Positions 1 to 7,623 of a stretch of 64,000 nucleotides of DNA are shown here, piece by piece. Positions within the stretch are counted from its first letter, which is position 1. The number at the start of each line of letters is the position of its first letter. Both the position numbers and the translations under genes were made by a program. Below the pieces are notes generated by a model. That model was not told where the DNA came from. It searched no databases and was given only the letters and a program-made list of their open reading frames with translations. This DNA comes from Flavobacterium plurextorum (lineage in GTDB: Bacteria; Bacteroidota; Bacteroidia; Flavobacteriales; Flavobacteriaceae): assembly GCF_002217395.1 (NCBI RefSeq), contig NZ_MUHD01000043.1, positions 1 through 64,000 of the forward strand, read 5' to 3'.

Positions 1-91
1 TATACTTTTTAGGAAGAATAAAAGATGATATGCTAACGGTTGTTTTCAAAATACAGTTGTTTATAGTTTTAAACTCTACTAATTCTATAGA
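1..91 (-). promoter_or_regulatory. Conserved transcribed leader, copy 1
   Basis: This is the part of the left-edge promoter module downstream of the -7 element, read on the minus strand. It matches 14595-14696 closely in two blocks: positions 1-56, which contain TTAGGAAGAAT and CGGTTGTTTTCAAAATA on the plus strand, and 61-91, which contain ACTCTACTAAT and CTATAGA. Just after the promoter the minus strand carries an imperfect inverted repeat, TCTAT then seven bases then GTAGA. The module probably serves an operon lying left of the window. It may extend past base 1. Confidence 0.6.
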
Positions 92-122
92 CAAAGTTAA
101 ATTTAATATAATAAAAACCAAA
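92..122 (-). promoter_or_regulatory. Bacteroidota-type promoter, copy 1
   Basis: Read on the minus strand there is TTTG (119-122), a 19-base spacer and TAACTTTG (92-99). This fits the Bacteroidota primary sigma consensus (TTTG, about 19 bases, TAnnTTTG). The same elements with the same spacing recur at 14697-14727. The promoter points left, out of the window. Confidence 0.7.
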
Positions 123-234
123 AGTTTTTTAATTTTTATTTAAATATTTAGAAAACAGATACTTATAAAATGACAGAAGTTTGTGTTTAATTATCTGATT
201 TATAGCTTTTTAAAAATGAAATATTTAAAATAAA

Positions 235-289
235 AAAAGACAAAAAAATAAGTTTTGGAGATTTATTTTTACTTATTTTTCTGTCTTTT
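235..289 (-). terminator. Terminator of the sulfatase operon
   Basis: A 19-base arm at 235-253 pairs with 271-289 with one mismatch around a 17-base loop. On the minus strand the stem is followed by a T-rich stretch. It lies about 105 bases past the stop of the last sulfatase gene and before the left-edge promoter, where a transcript from the SusC promoter would be expected to end. Confidence 0.65.
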
Positions 290-393
290 AATGTTTTAGG
301 AAATGCGAAAACTGCTGTTTTGATTTTTAAATTAGTTAATGAAAGTTCTAGGAGTTACTAGAATCAGACTTAATCTGCTTTTAATTTTAAAAG

Positions 394-2049
394 TCATTTT
401 TTTAATGAAGCACCGCCGGGCATAACTTCCGTTTTTAATTTAAACTTACTGTATTCAACAACACCTGTTTTATCAGCCCAGTCAAAATATTTTGCGGAGA
501 GATCATTTACAATTCCAGGGTTTTGCTGTGCTACATTATTTGTTTCGCCGCGATCTGTTTCAAGGTCATAAAGTTCCCATTGATAAGCAGGATATGTCGA
601 AACCAGTTTCCATTTTCCTTCTCTTACCGCTCTGTTTCCAGCTCTTTCCCAAAATAATGGAGCACCGCGATTTACTTCAGAAACATTGTCGAACAAAACA
701 GGCAGCAAACTTTTCCCCGCTAACGGATTTGAGTTGACGCCATTATAAGCAGTCGGATAAGTAATTCCTGCCAATTCATAAAAAGTAGGAGCAAGGTCAA
801 TAATATGTCCTGTTCCTTTATCGATTCGTCCCGCTTTTATTTTTGATGGATACCAAGCGATAAACGGCGAACTAAAACTACCTTCGTGCATATTGTTTTT
901 ATACTGCTGCAGTGGAGTGTTCGACAAGTAAGCCCAGTTTTGCTCTTGATAATCAAACGATCCCGAAGTTCCAACCGGCCCGTCATTTCGAACTAAACCT
1001 CGCCCTAACGGATTGTAAGTATTAAAACCGCCTTGTGCACCATTGTCTGAAATAAAAATAATTAAAGTGTTTTTATCCTTTTTTAAAGCTTTCAATTTGT
1101 TTAAAACTTTCCCAACGTTTTGATCCATGTTGTCAACCATAGCGGCGTAAACTTCCATTTTTGCTTTCCAAAATTGTTTTTCATCATACGACAATTTACT
1201 CCATTCAGGAACTTCTGGATCTCTAGGAGCAACGGTTTGATTGGCAGGTAAAATTCCGTTTGCTTTGAGTTTTTCAATTCTTTTTTCTCTTAAAACATCC
1301 CAGCCCTCGTCAAATTTTCCTCTGTATTTGGCAATATCAACCGGTTTTGCCTGTAAAGGCCAATGCGGAGCTGTAAAAGCGAGATACAAAAAGAAGGGTT
1401 TGTTCTCTTTGTTTTGCTCGTCAAGAAAAGTAACGGCATTATTTCCTATTTCATCTGTAAAATAATACGAATCATCTTTTGGATGTAATTCTTCATTATT
1501 GCGAATCAATTTTACAGGATATGGCGTTTTTCCAAAAGGCAGCGGTTTGGTATCAAAATAGTTTGAAGCGCCTTTTAAAATACCATAAAATTTATCAAAA
1601 CCTCTTTGATTTGGCCATTGCGATTGATCTTCAGATCCCACGTGCCATTTTCCAGAAAGTAAAGTACTATAACCACCTGAACGGAAAACTTCTCCTAAAG
1701 TCAAAGACTCTTTATTTAGATAACCTTGGTAAGCAGGAAGTCCTAAATTGACATCAAAAAATCCCATTCCCGCTTTATGCTGATATTGCCCCGTAAGTAA
1801 GGAACCACGCGTTGGCGCACAAATAGAGTTATTGTAAAATTCGCGTAAACGCAAACCTTCGCCCGCGAGTTTATCGAGATTGGGTGTTTTAATTTCGGAA
1901 CCATAATTTCCTAAATCAGAATATCCCATATCATCAACCATTATTAAAATAATATTGGGTTTTGTGGTTTCTTGAGTTGTTTTGTTTTGTGCCGAAACTA
2001 AAGCTGCTGCGACGAACAGCAGGTTTAATGTAATAAGTGTTTTTTTCAT
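394..2049 (-). CDS. Secreted family S1 sulfatase (arylsulfatase-like)
   Basis: Likely hydrolyses a sulfate ester in the periplasm. Residues 1-20 form a signal peptide ending VSA. The alkaline-phosphatase-type sulfatase fold starts with the metal ligands Asp39-Asp40 in LIMVDDMGY. Cys77 in CAPTR is the C-x-P-x-R site converted to formylglycine. GKWHVG and SDNGAQGG are further conserved active-site segments. At 551 residues the length is normal. It is the last gene of the minus-strand operon, 213 bases after the YeiH-type gene. The substrate cannot be told from sequence. No formylglycine-generating enzyme or anaerobic sulfatase maturase is present in the window, so maturation must be encoded elsewhere. 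Confidence 0.88.
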   Translation of the reverse strand: MKKTLITLNLLFVAAALVSAQNKTTQETTKPNIILIMVDDMGYSDLGNYGSEIKTPNLDKLAGEGLRLREFYNNSICAPTRGSLLTGQYQHKAGMGFFDVNLGLPAYQGYLNKESLTLGEVFRSGGYSTLLSGKWHVGSEDQSQWPNQRGFDKFYGILKGASNYFDTKPLPFGKTPYPVKLIRNNEELHPKDDSYYFTDEIGNNAVTFLDEQNKENKPFFLYLAFTAPHWPLQAKPVDIAKYRGKFDEGWDVLREKRIEKLKANGILPANQTVAPRDPEVPEWSKLSYDEKQFWKAKMEVYAAMVDNMDQNVGKVLNKLKALKKDKNTLIIFISDNGAQGGFNTYNPLGRGLVRNDGPVGTSGSFDYQEQNWAYLSNTPLQQYKNNMHEGSFSSPFIAWYPSKIKAGRIDKGTGHIIDLAPTFYELAGITYPTAYNGVNSNPLAGKSLLPVLFDNVSEVNRGAPLFWERAGNRAVREGKWKLVSTYPAYQWELYDLETDRGETNNVAQQNPGIVNDLSAKYFDWADKTGVVEYSKFKLKTEVMPGGASLKK

Positions 2050-2262
2050 TTGAGTTGATATTTTAATGCATTGGAAATGGCAGGCGAAATTTTGATAATG
2101 GTTATATTCATGTTAGTTAGCTCATTCTGTTATGCTTGGTGATGACAATAATGGATATTATTTTTATTATTGGATATATGTTTTATTTTGAGTGAAACGA
2201 CTTTTATAAACAATTCAAACTATGTTTCTATCTGTTTAAAAAAAATGGTATTTAGGATTTAA

Positions 2263-3525
2263 TCATTTACTAAACAGTAAAAAAGCAATAAGCAGCGTAA
2301 TAATCACATTGAATAATTGTGCGATTAAAAAGGCATATAAAGGTTTTCGGCTGTTGTTATTTAATAAATCTTTAAAATTGGTTTCGAGACCAATACTTGT
2401 AAAAGCTAAGGCAAACCAAATTCCCTGCAGATTTTTTAAACTGTCTTTTACTTCATCTCTAGTTTCAGCTGTAAGCAGGAAAGAAAAGAGTAAAGAGGCT
2501 GCAATAAAACCAATTACGAATTTAGGAAAACGTTCCCAGATTACTTTTAATGTTGGTTTAGATTCGACAGCTTCAGCCGAAGAATTATGCGAATAAGTCC
2601 AATAAACCGATATAGCAAAAGCAGCAATTCCTAATAATACGTTTTGAGAGAATTTTACAATGGTGCTGATTTTTAAAGCGGTTTCGCCAACTAATGAACC
2701 CGAAGCGACAACTGCGCCCGAAGTATCAATGCTTCCGCCGAGCCATGCTCCAGTAACTTCTTCGGGAAAATTGAAATATTTAGCAATTATGGGCATAAAA
2801 ATCATCATGGGAATTGCGGTCACCAATACAATCGAAATAACATAAGACAGCTTTTTTGAATCGCCTTTGATGGCGCCCGAGGTCGCGATCGCAGCAGAAA
2901 CTCCGCAAATCGAAACAGCACTCGAAATCATCATCGTTAATTCGTCGTCGACTTTTAGTTTTTTACAAAGCCAAAAAGCAAAATACCAAACGGATAAAAC
3001 GACTACGAGAGCCTGAATTAATCCTAAAGAACCTGCTTTTAAAATGTCTGAAAAAATAACACTGGTTCCTAATAAAACCAATCCGATTTTGACAAATACT
3101 TCGGTAGAAAGTGCCGATTTGAACCAATCGGGAAGTTTGAAAAAATTACCTATGGCTAAACCAATAATTAAACTAAAAATTACGGCTTCGAGATTAAGCC
3201 CTTTTACTTCGGTATTTCCAGCAATAATGAGCGCAACAACTGTTAATAGGTAAACTATTGGAAATCCTAACAGAAAATGTTTTACTGATTTTCCGATTAA
3301 AAATGCTCCGAATGCTCCAATGATAATAAGATATAAAAATTGTAATAAGAGGATTTTGAGGTTTGCAGAATTGAAGACATCAGCGAACAAATCCGTTTGA
3401 TTTGACCATTTGAAAACGGGAACTTCGGGTAGAAAAACAAATAGCGAAACTCCGATTATTATAAATCCGAGAATAACGACGGTCCAATCTTCGTGAATGG
3501 TGAATGTTTTGTTTTGGATTGACAT
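2263..3525 (-). CDS. YeiH/UPF0324-family membrane transporter (putative sulfate exporter)
   Basis: An integral membrane protein of 420 residues with about ten hydrophobic segments. The family signature region around GLAIGNFFKLPDWFK and the following VFVKIGLVLLGTSVIFSDI-like segment point to the YeiH (Cons_hypoth698) family. Members are often annotated as putative sulfate exporters on weak evidence. Its place between two sulfatase genes suggests it moves sulfate or another sulfur anion across the inner membrane. The 5' gap to the upstream sulfatase (240 bases) is filled by palindromic repeats, so its expression may be partly uncoupled from the upstream genes. Confidence 0.8.
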   Translation of the reverse strand: MSIQNKTFTIHEDWTVVILGFIIIGVSLFVFLPEVPVFKWSNQTDLFADVFNSANLKILLLQFLYLIIIGAFGAFLIGKSVKHFLLGFPIVYLLTVVALIIAGNTEVKGLNLEAVIFSLIIGLAIGNFFKLPDWFKSALSTEVFVKIGLVLLGTSVIFSDILKAGSLGLIQALVVVLSVWYFAFWLCKKLKVDDELTMMISSAVSICGVSAAIATSGAIKGDSKKLSYVISIVLVTAIPMMIFMPIIAKYFNFPEEVTGAWLGGSIDTSGAVVASGSLVGETALKISTIVKFSQNVLLGIAAFAISVYWTYSHNSSAEAVESKPTLKVIWERFPKFVIGFIAASLLFSFLLTAETRDEVKDSLKNLQGIWFALAFTSIGLETNFKDLLNNNSRKPLYAFLIAQLFNVIITLLIAFLLFSK

Positions 3526-3540
3526 TGTTTATTTTATTAT

Positions 3541-3568
3541 CCTAACAGGTTTTCAAAACTTGTCAGGT
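3541..3568. repeat. Small palindromic repeat (ACAGG...CTTGT)
   Basis: CCTAACAGGTTTT is followed by AAAACTTGTCAGG, an imperfect hairpin just upstream of the YeiH-type gene. It looks like a dispersed repeat and is not obviously a promoter. Confidence 0.4.
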
Positions 3569-3591
3569 GTTTATTTGTTGTTGCTTTTTTT

Positions 3592-3716
3592 GAATTGCCT
3601 GCAGCTTTAGCTGGAAGTATAAGTTTATGGATAAAAGGCTTTAGCCGAATAGAAAGTTTGGCTAAAGCCTTCTCTTTTTCCAATTTTGAACCTCCAGCTA
3701 AAGCAGTAGGCAATTG
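3592..3716. repeat. Nested palindromic intergenic element
   Basis: The outer arms read ATTGCCTGCAGCTTTAGCTG and, inverted, CAGCTAAAGCAGTAGGCAAT. The inner arms are AAGGCTTTAGCC and GGCTAAAGCCTT. The whole about 125-bp element can fold into a long double hairpin. It has no coding capacity and looks like a REP- or MITE-like element lodged between two operon genes. Confidence 0.6.
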
Positions 3717-3766
3717 ATAATTATTGATTTTCTTGTATGATTTTATAGGATTATACAGGAATAGAA

Positions 3767-5386
3767 TTACAAATCGACAAAGTATTTTTGTTTGTCAAAA
3801 TCAAATTCATAATAAGTTAGATTTGGCCATAAAGGTTTTATCAAACCCTTTTCCCAGTTTTGTAAAGCAAGCTGCAGTTCCTTTACTTTTTCAGGATTTT
3901 TTACTGCTAAATCTGTTGTTTCAGATTTGTCTTTTGATAAATTATAAAGCCATTTTTCATGCGTTTTTCCGCTTATGATTAATTTCCAATCGCCGCTTCT
4001 TATGGCTTTTGCATCGCCGGAACGCCAATATAAATTTTGATGTGCTTTTTTATTTTCATTTACAGTACTTACAAGATCAACACCATCATAAACTCGGTCT
4101 TTTGGTAAATCTGAATGTATGGCTGCGGCAATCGTGCTAAAAATATCCAATGTGCTTACAGGTGTTTTATAGATCGTGTTCGGTTTGATTTTTCCCTTCC
4201 ACGAAAGTGAAAACGGAACATTAACTCCGCCTTCAAAATGAGAAAACTTTCCTGCTTTTAATGGGGCGTTTGTAGTGGCAAAAGTATAATCGGCTCCGCC
4301 ATTATCGCTGGCAAAAAAGATTAGTGTATTATCTTCCAGACCTTCTTTTTTTACTTTTGCTCTAATTCTTCCTATGGCATCATCAAGCGCACTGATCATA
4401 GCAAAATAAACCCGTTTGTTTTCGTCTTTCACATTTGGGAAACGATCGTAGTATTTTTTACGAACTTGAAATGGCGTGTGCGGCGCATTGAATGGAACAT
4501 AAAGCAAGAAAGGTTTCGTTTTATTTTTATCAATAAAAGCTTCGGCTTCATCTGCAAAAGTTTCAGTTAAATACGCTTTATTATGAACTATTGTAGTATC
4601 ACGACGAATTTGTCCAATGCCAACTCGGCCTTTTCCCCAAATCATTTTGTCGGTAAAATCTTTGTGATGATGGTTAATAATATCTGGATTGTCATCTTCG
4701 GGAGTGTAAAGTGAAAACGCTTGATAAAATCCGTAATGGTAATCGAAACCACGATCTAAAGGAAAAAATCCTTTATTGTGTCCAAGATGCCATTTTCCAA
4801 TTATTGCGGTGCTGTAACCTTGTTTTTTGGCAAGATCAGCAAATGTAATTTCAGATTGTGGTAAACCTTGAGAGGCTATCGAAGCTTCATTTGGATAATT
4901 TATTTTTGGATTTAACCGCCAGTTATTGGTATTGATTAAATATTTAAAACCATAATATTCTAAGTTGTTTTTAGGATAACGATCTCCGGGTTGATATTCA
5001 TGTCCGAAACGTTCCTGATAACGCCCCGTTAAAATTCCCGCACGCGACGGCGAACAAATAGAAGCCGAAACATAACCGTCTTGAAATGTAACTCCCGATG
5101 CTGCCAGAGAATCGATATTTGGAGTTGGTGTAGATTTTCCTCCGTACAACGAAATATCATATTTTCCTAAATCATCGGCAAGGAGAATAATGATATTTGG
5201 TTTTTTGAAGGAACTGTCTGCTGAAACTTTTTCAGCTAGAAATGCTGCTTTTCCTTCAAGCAGTTTTTTGTCTGGTTGAATTAGAGTTCCATCCGTATTG
5301 ATGGGCCAGAATAAAAATGCTGCGAAAATAAGAAGCACTATTAAAATGGATATTATAATCTTGGTTGTTTTTTTATAGGCTGCCAT
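3767..5386 (-). CDS. Family S1 sulfatase with N-terminal membrane anchor or signal
   Basis: A sulfatase of 539 residues if it starts at the ATG at 5386. An in-frame GTG at 5437 would add 17 residues but lies inside a repeat element, so I prefer the ATG. An uncleaved-looking hydrophobic segment at about residues 8-28 suggests a membrane anchor or a long signal. Metal-binding Asp71-Asp72 are in LLADDLGKYD. Cys111 in CSPSR is the formylglycine site. GKWHLGHNKGFFPLDRGFD and SDNGGADY are conserved sulfatase segments. It differs clearly from the other two sulfatases in the operon, so a different sulfate ester is likely. Confidence 0.85.
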   Translation of the reverse strand: MAAYKKTTKIIISILIVLLIFAAFLFWPINTDGTLIQPDKKLLEGKAAFLAEKVSADSSFKKPNIIILLADDLGKYDISLYGGKSTPTPNIDSLAASGVTFQDGYVSASICSPSRAGILTGRYQERFGHEYQPGDRYPKNNLEYYGFKYLINTNNWRLNPKINYPNEASIASQGLPQSEITFADLAKKQGYSTAIIGKWHLGHNKGFFPLDRGFDYHYGFYQAFSLYTPEDDNPDIINHHHKDFTDKMIWGKGRVGIGQIRRDTTIVHNKAYLTETFADEAEAFIDKNKTKPFLLYVPFNAPHTPFQVRKKYYDRFPNVKDENKRVYFAMISALDDAIGRIRAKVKKEGLEDNTLIFFASDNGGADYTFATTNAPLKAGKFSHFEGGVNVPFSLSWKGKIKPNTIYKTPVSTLDIFSTIAAAIHSDLPKDRVYDGVDLVSTVNENKKAHQNLYWRSGDAKAIRSGDWKLIISGKTHEKWLYNLSKDKSETTDLAVKNPEKVKELQLALQNWEKGLIKPLWPNLTYYEFDFDKQKYFVDL

Positions 5387-5432
5387 AAGGTTAGTTTTTA
5401 ATGCTGTTTGAAGTTTGAAAACATTGTTTTTA

Positions 5433-5570
5433 AACACATAGAAACATAGTATTTAGAGTGCTGGAAAAAGACGCTTCACTTAAAATAAAACGCATAGCAT
5501 TATGTGAAGAAATCGTGATTTCTTTAAATGATTCTTTAAGCTGAATTTTAAATCGATGTTTCTATGTGTA
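5433..5570. repeat. MITE-like repeat with CACATAGAAACATAG ends, copy A
   Basis: The left end carries AAACACATAGAAACATAG and the right end ATGTTTCTATGTGTA, forming terminal inverted repeats around about 100 bases of non-coding sequence. Related elements occur at 37434, 46200 and 55344. It fills the gap between two operon genes. Confidence 0.6.
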
Positions 5571-5577
5571 AAAAATA

Positions 5578-6294
5578 TTATCTAGAAGCTAAAGCCGCAT
5601 CAACATCGTTTCTTAAATCAGCTGAACCTTCTTTTTTAAATACAATTTTTCCGTTTTTGTATAAAATCAAAGTCGGGAAAACTTTTATTGTTTTTAAGTC
5701 GGCAATTACCTGCGGACTATCTTCAAGATCGATTTCTACGATTTTTAAAGTATTGCCATATTGTGCTTTAATAGTTTCTAAAACTGGTTTTACTTTTTTG
5801 CAGGCACCACAATAAACGGAACCAATATCAACTAAAACATCTTTGTTTTCGGCAATAATTTTTTTGTATTCTGCAAGCGTTAATTTGCTTTTAGAATTAG
5901 AAAAGAAAGGTTTTCCGTTACCAATCCAGTTCGCAATTCCGCCTTCCAAACTATAAGCTTCTTTAAAACCTTTTTTTAATAAATCATCAGCGAGCCAAAC
6001 GCTTCTTCCTGCACCAATAGAATAGGTAAATACTGGTTTCGTTTTATCTAGTTTTGCTATTTGTTCAGCATAATCTTTTGATTCCAGATTAAAATTTACG
6101 GCACCAATAATATGATTTAAAGCAAATTCATCAGAACCTCTGGCATCAATTATCTGTGGATTTTTTTCGGCTTTAATTTTTGTGTAAAACTGTTCTAACG
6201 AAATAGTGTTTGAACTTTTATTTTGTGAAAACCCTATAAAGGTAAAAAGTAGTAATAGAGTTACAATGCTGTGCCTTAATGTTTTATTTTTCAT
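5578..6294 (-). CDS. Secreted rhodanese-like/thioredoxin two-domain protein
   Basis: Residues 1-24 are a signal peptide (ends FSQ). A rhodanese-like domain spans about 32-125. Its usual catalytic cysteine is replaced: the loop reads YSIGAGRS with Ser92, so sulfur transfer by this domain is unlikely. A thioredoxin fold follows at about 138-235 with the active site CGAC (Cys162, Cys165) and the cis-proline segment VFPTL. The protein is probably a periplasmic thiol-disulfide factor that uses the dead rhodanese fold as a binding module. It sits between the hydroxylase-like gene and a sulfatase in the same operon, so it may keep sulfatase or receptor cysteines in shape. That role is inference. Confidence 0.8.
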   Translation of the reverse strand: MKNKTLRHSIVTLLLLFTFIGFSQNKSSNTISLEQFYTKIKAEKNPQIIDARGSDEFALNHIIGAVNFNLESKDYAEQIAKLDKTKPVFTYSIGAGRSVWLADDLLKKGFKEAYSLEGGIANWIGNGKPFFSNSKSKLTLAEYKKIIAENKDVLVDIGSVYCGACKKVKPVLETIKAQYGNTLKIVEIDLEDSPQVIADLKTIKVFPTLILYKNGKIVFKKEGSADLRNDVDAALASR

Positions 6295-6313
6295 AATTAG
6301 TAGTTTTAAAAAG

Positions 6314-6353
6314 TAAGCAGTGTATTCAAGTTAATTTTTGAATACACTGCTTA
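6314..6353. other. Strong hairpin at an operon junction
   Basis: Perfect 16-base arms (TAAGCAGTGTATTCAA and its complement) surround an 8-base loop between the hydroxylase-like gene and the rhodanese-thioredoxin gene. T-runs follow on both strands. It could be a partial terminator or an mRNA-stabilising stem inside the operon. Confidence 0.6.
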
Positions 6354-6363
6354 ACTTTGTTTT

Positions 6364-7428
6364 TTAAGATTGAACTTGTTCTAAAATTGGAGCAGGAGTA
6401 TCTGCAGCTAAAACTGGTTTCGGTTTTAACGGAACGGATAAAACTCCTTCTGCCAAAGCGCTTCCTTCTTTTTTAGATTTGAATATCGGCCATAAAAACT
6501 GTGCATACCATTCTTCTTGTTTATAGGATTTGATTCCGTACGATTTTGGAAACTTTCGGGTAATTAAACCAGTTCCAAAAATCACATCCCAAATGAAAAA
6601 CATATTTCCAAAGTTTCCTTTAAAATGTCCAATACCGTCTCCGCTCGTATCTGCATGATGCGCATGATGTGTAGCAGGTGTAGAAATTAAACGTTCTAAA
6701 ACCCAAGCAATAGGATGAAGCATTTTGTATTTGTAAAGCGGCTTATCCCAAGCAATACTTGAGTGTGCGCCAAGTGTGATAAAACTTTTTATTACTAAGA
6801 CAAACAAAGCGGGTAAACCTAAACCTAAATAGGTTAAAGTTGCGGTTAAATATATCTGAGAAAAAAACACTGTATAGATGAAGTTTTGTCTCGAAAGCAT
6901 TGCCATTCCCATATAAGGAGCGGAATGATGTGTTCTATGAAAACGCCACAAAAAAGGCACTTGATGATGAAGTCTGTGGTACCAATACTGCGTTAAATCA
7001 TCGGCTACGGCAATTAAGAAAAATGCTCCCCAAAACGGAACCCATGATAATGAGTTTTCAAGATTAGGAATTAAAAAAGGCAAAACGGTTAAGCTGAAAA
7101 AGGCAATAATGGGTGGTAAAAGTAGTTTTGGCGCCAAGAAAGAAACAATATCTATTTTACGTTCTTCACCCGTCCATTGATCGTCATATAAACCCGCTGT
7201 AAATTCTATAACTCCCAGAACAAGCATGAAAACAGTTAATCCCCAAGTTCTGATATTGGCGAATGCCGGTTTTGCAAATTCTAAAAAAGAAGGTACAGTA
7301 AGATGCGATTCTGTTACTGGATTATTACTTAATTTGAAATATAAATATATTGCCAAAACGGGCAATGTGTATAACAAAAGGCTGATGGCTAAATCTCTTG
7401 TTAGTTTTGAGTTTTGTACTGCTGCCAT
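6364..7428 (-). CDS. Sterol desaturase/fatty acid hydroxylase superfamily membrane protein
   Basis: A 354-residue protein with several membrane segments and the histidine clusters of the di-iron fatty acid hydroxylase superfamily: HRLHH at 151-155, HRTHH at 164-168 and HHAHH at 254-258, with His222 and His238 between. Such enzymes use O2 to hydroxylate or desaturate lipid-like substrates. Within a sulfatase operon it could oxidise the alcohol or alkyl part released from a sulfate ester, but that is a guess. The stop is 70 bases before the rhodanese-thioredoxin gene. The start lies 6 bases after the small membrane ORF, so the two are probably translated together. Confidence 0.82.
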   Translation of the reverse strand: MAAVQNSKLTRDLAISLLLYTLPVLAIYLYFKLSNNPVTESHLTVPSFLEFAKPAFANIRTWGLTVFMLVLGVIEFTAGLYDDQWTGEERKIDIVSFLAPKLLLPPIIAFFSLTVLPFLIPNLENSLSWVPFWGAFFLIAVADDLTQYWYHRLHHQVPFLWRFHRTHHSAPYMGMAMLSRQNFIYTVFFSQIYLTATLTYLGLGLPALFVLVIKSFITLGAHSSIAWDKPLYKYKMLHPIAWVLERLISTPATHHAHHADTSGDGIGHFKGNFGNMFFIWDVIFGTGLITRKFPKSYGIKSYKQEEWYAQFLWPIFKSKKEGSALAEGVLSVPLKPKPVLAADTPAPILEQVQS

Positions 7429-7434
7429 GATTTT

Positions 7435-7554
7435 TTATTTTAAAAATTGATTAATTACTGCCAGTCCTCCAGCTAATATGGCCAGCGGAACTAAAAATAG
7501 GATTGTGCCTACGACAATCTTTTTTCCTATAATGATATAATCTACTCGTTTCAT
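7435..7554 (-). CDS. 39-residue single-span membrane peptide
   Basis: An ATG at 7554 opens a 39-codon frame ending TAA at 7435. The peptide begins MKRVDYIIIGKK, with one hydrophobic segment at about residues 13-34 (GTILFLVPLAILAGG) and a positive N-terminus. It is only 6 bases upstream of the hydroxylase-like gene and on the same strand, which supports real translation. I do not recognise a family. It could be a small subunit or anchor for the neighbouring membrane enzyme. Confidence 0.5.
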   Translation of the reverse strand: MKRVDYIIIGKKIVVGTILFLVPLAILAGGLAVINQFLK

Positions 7555-7583
7555 GCTGTTTTATTTTTTTGATTTCAAAATTG

Positions 7584-7616
7584 AATCAGGTCTTTTAGAT
7601 TGGAAAAGACCTGATT
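7584..7616. other. Hairpin between arylsulfatase and small ORF
   Basis: AATCAGGTCTTTT and AAAAGACCTGATT form a perfect 13-base stem with a 7-base loop, 8 bases before the stop of the arylsulfatase gene's region boundary at 7624. On the minus strand it is followed by a run containing seven Ts at 7561-7570. It may reduce transcription into the downstream genes. Confidence 0.55.
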
Positions 7617-7623
7617 ACTATTT

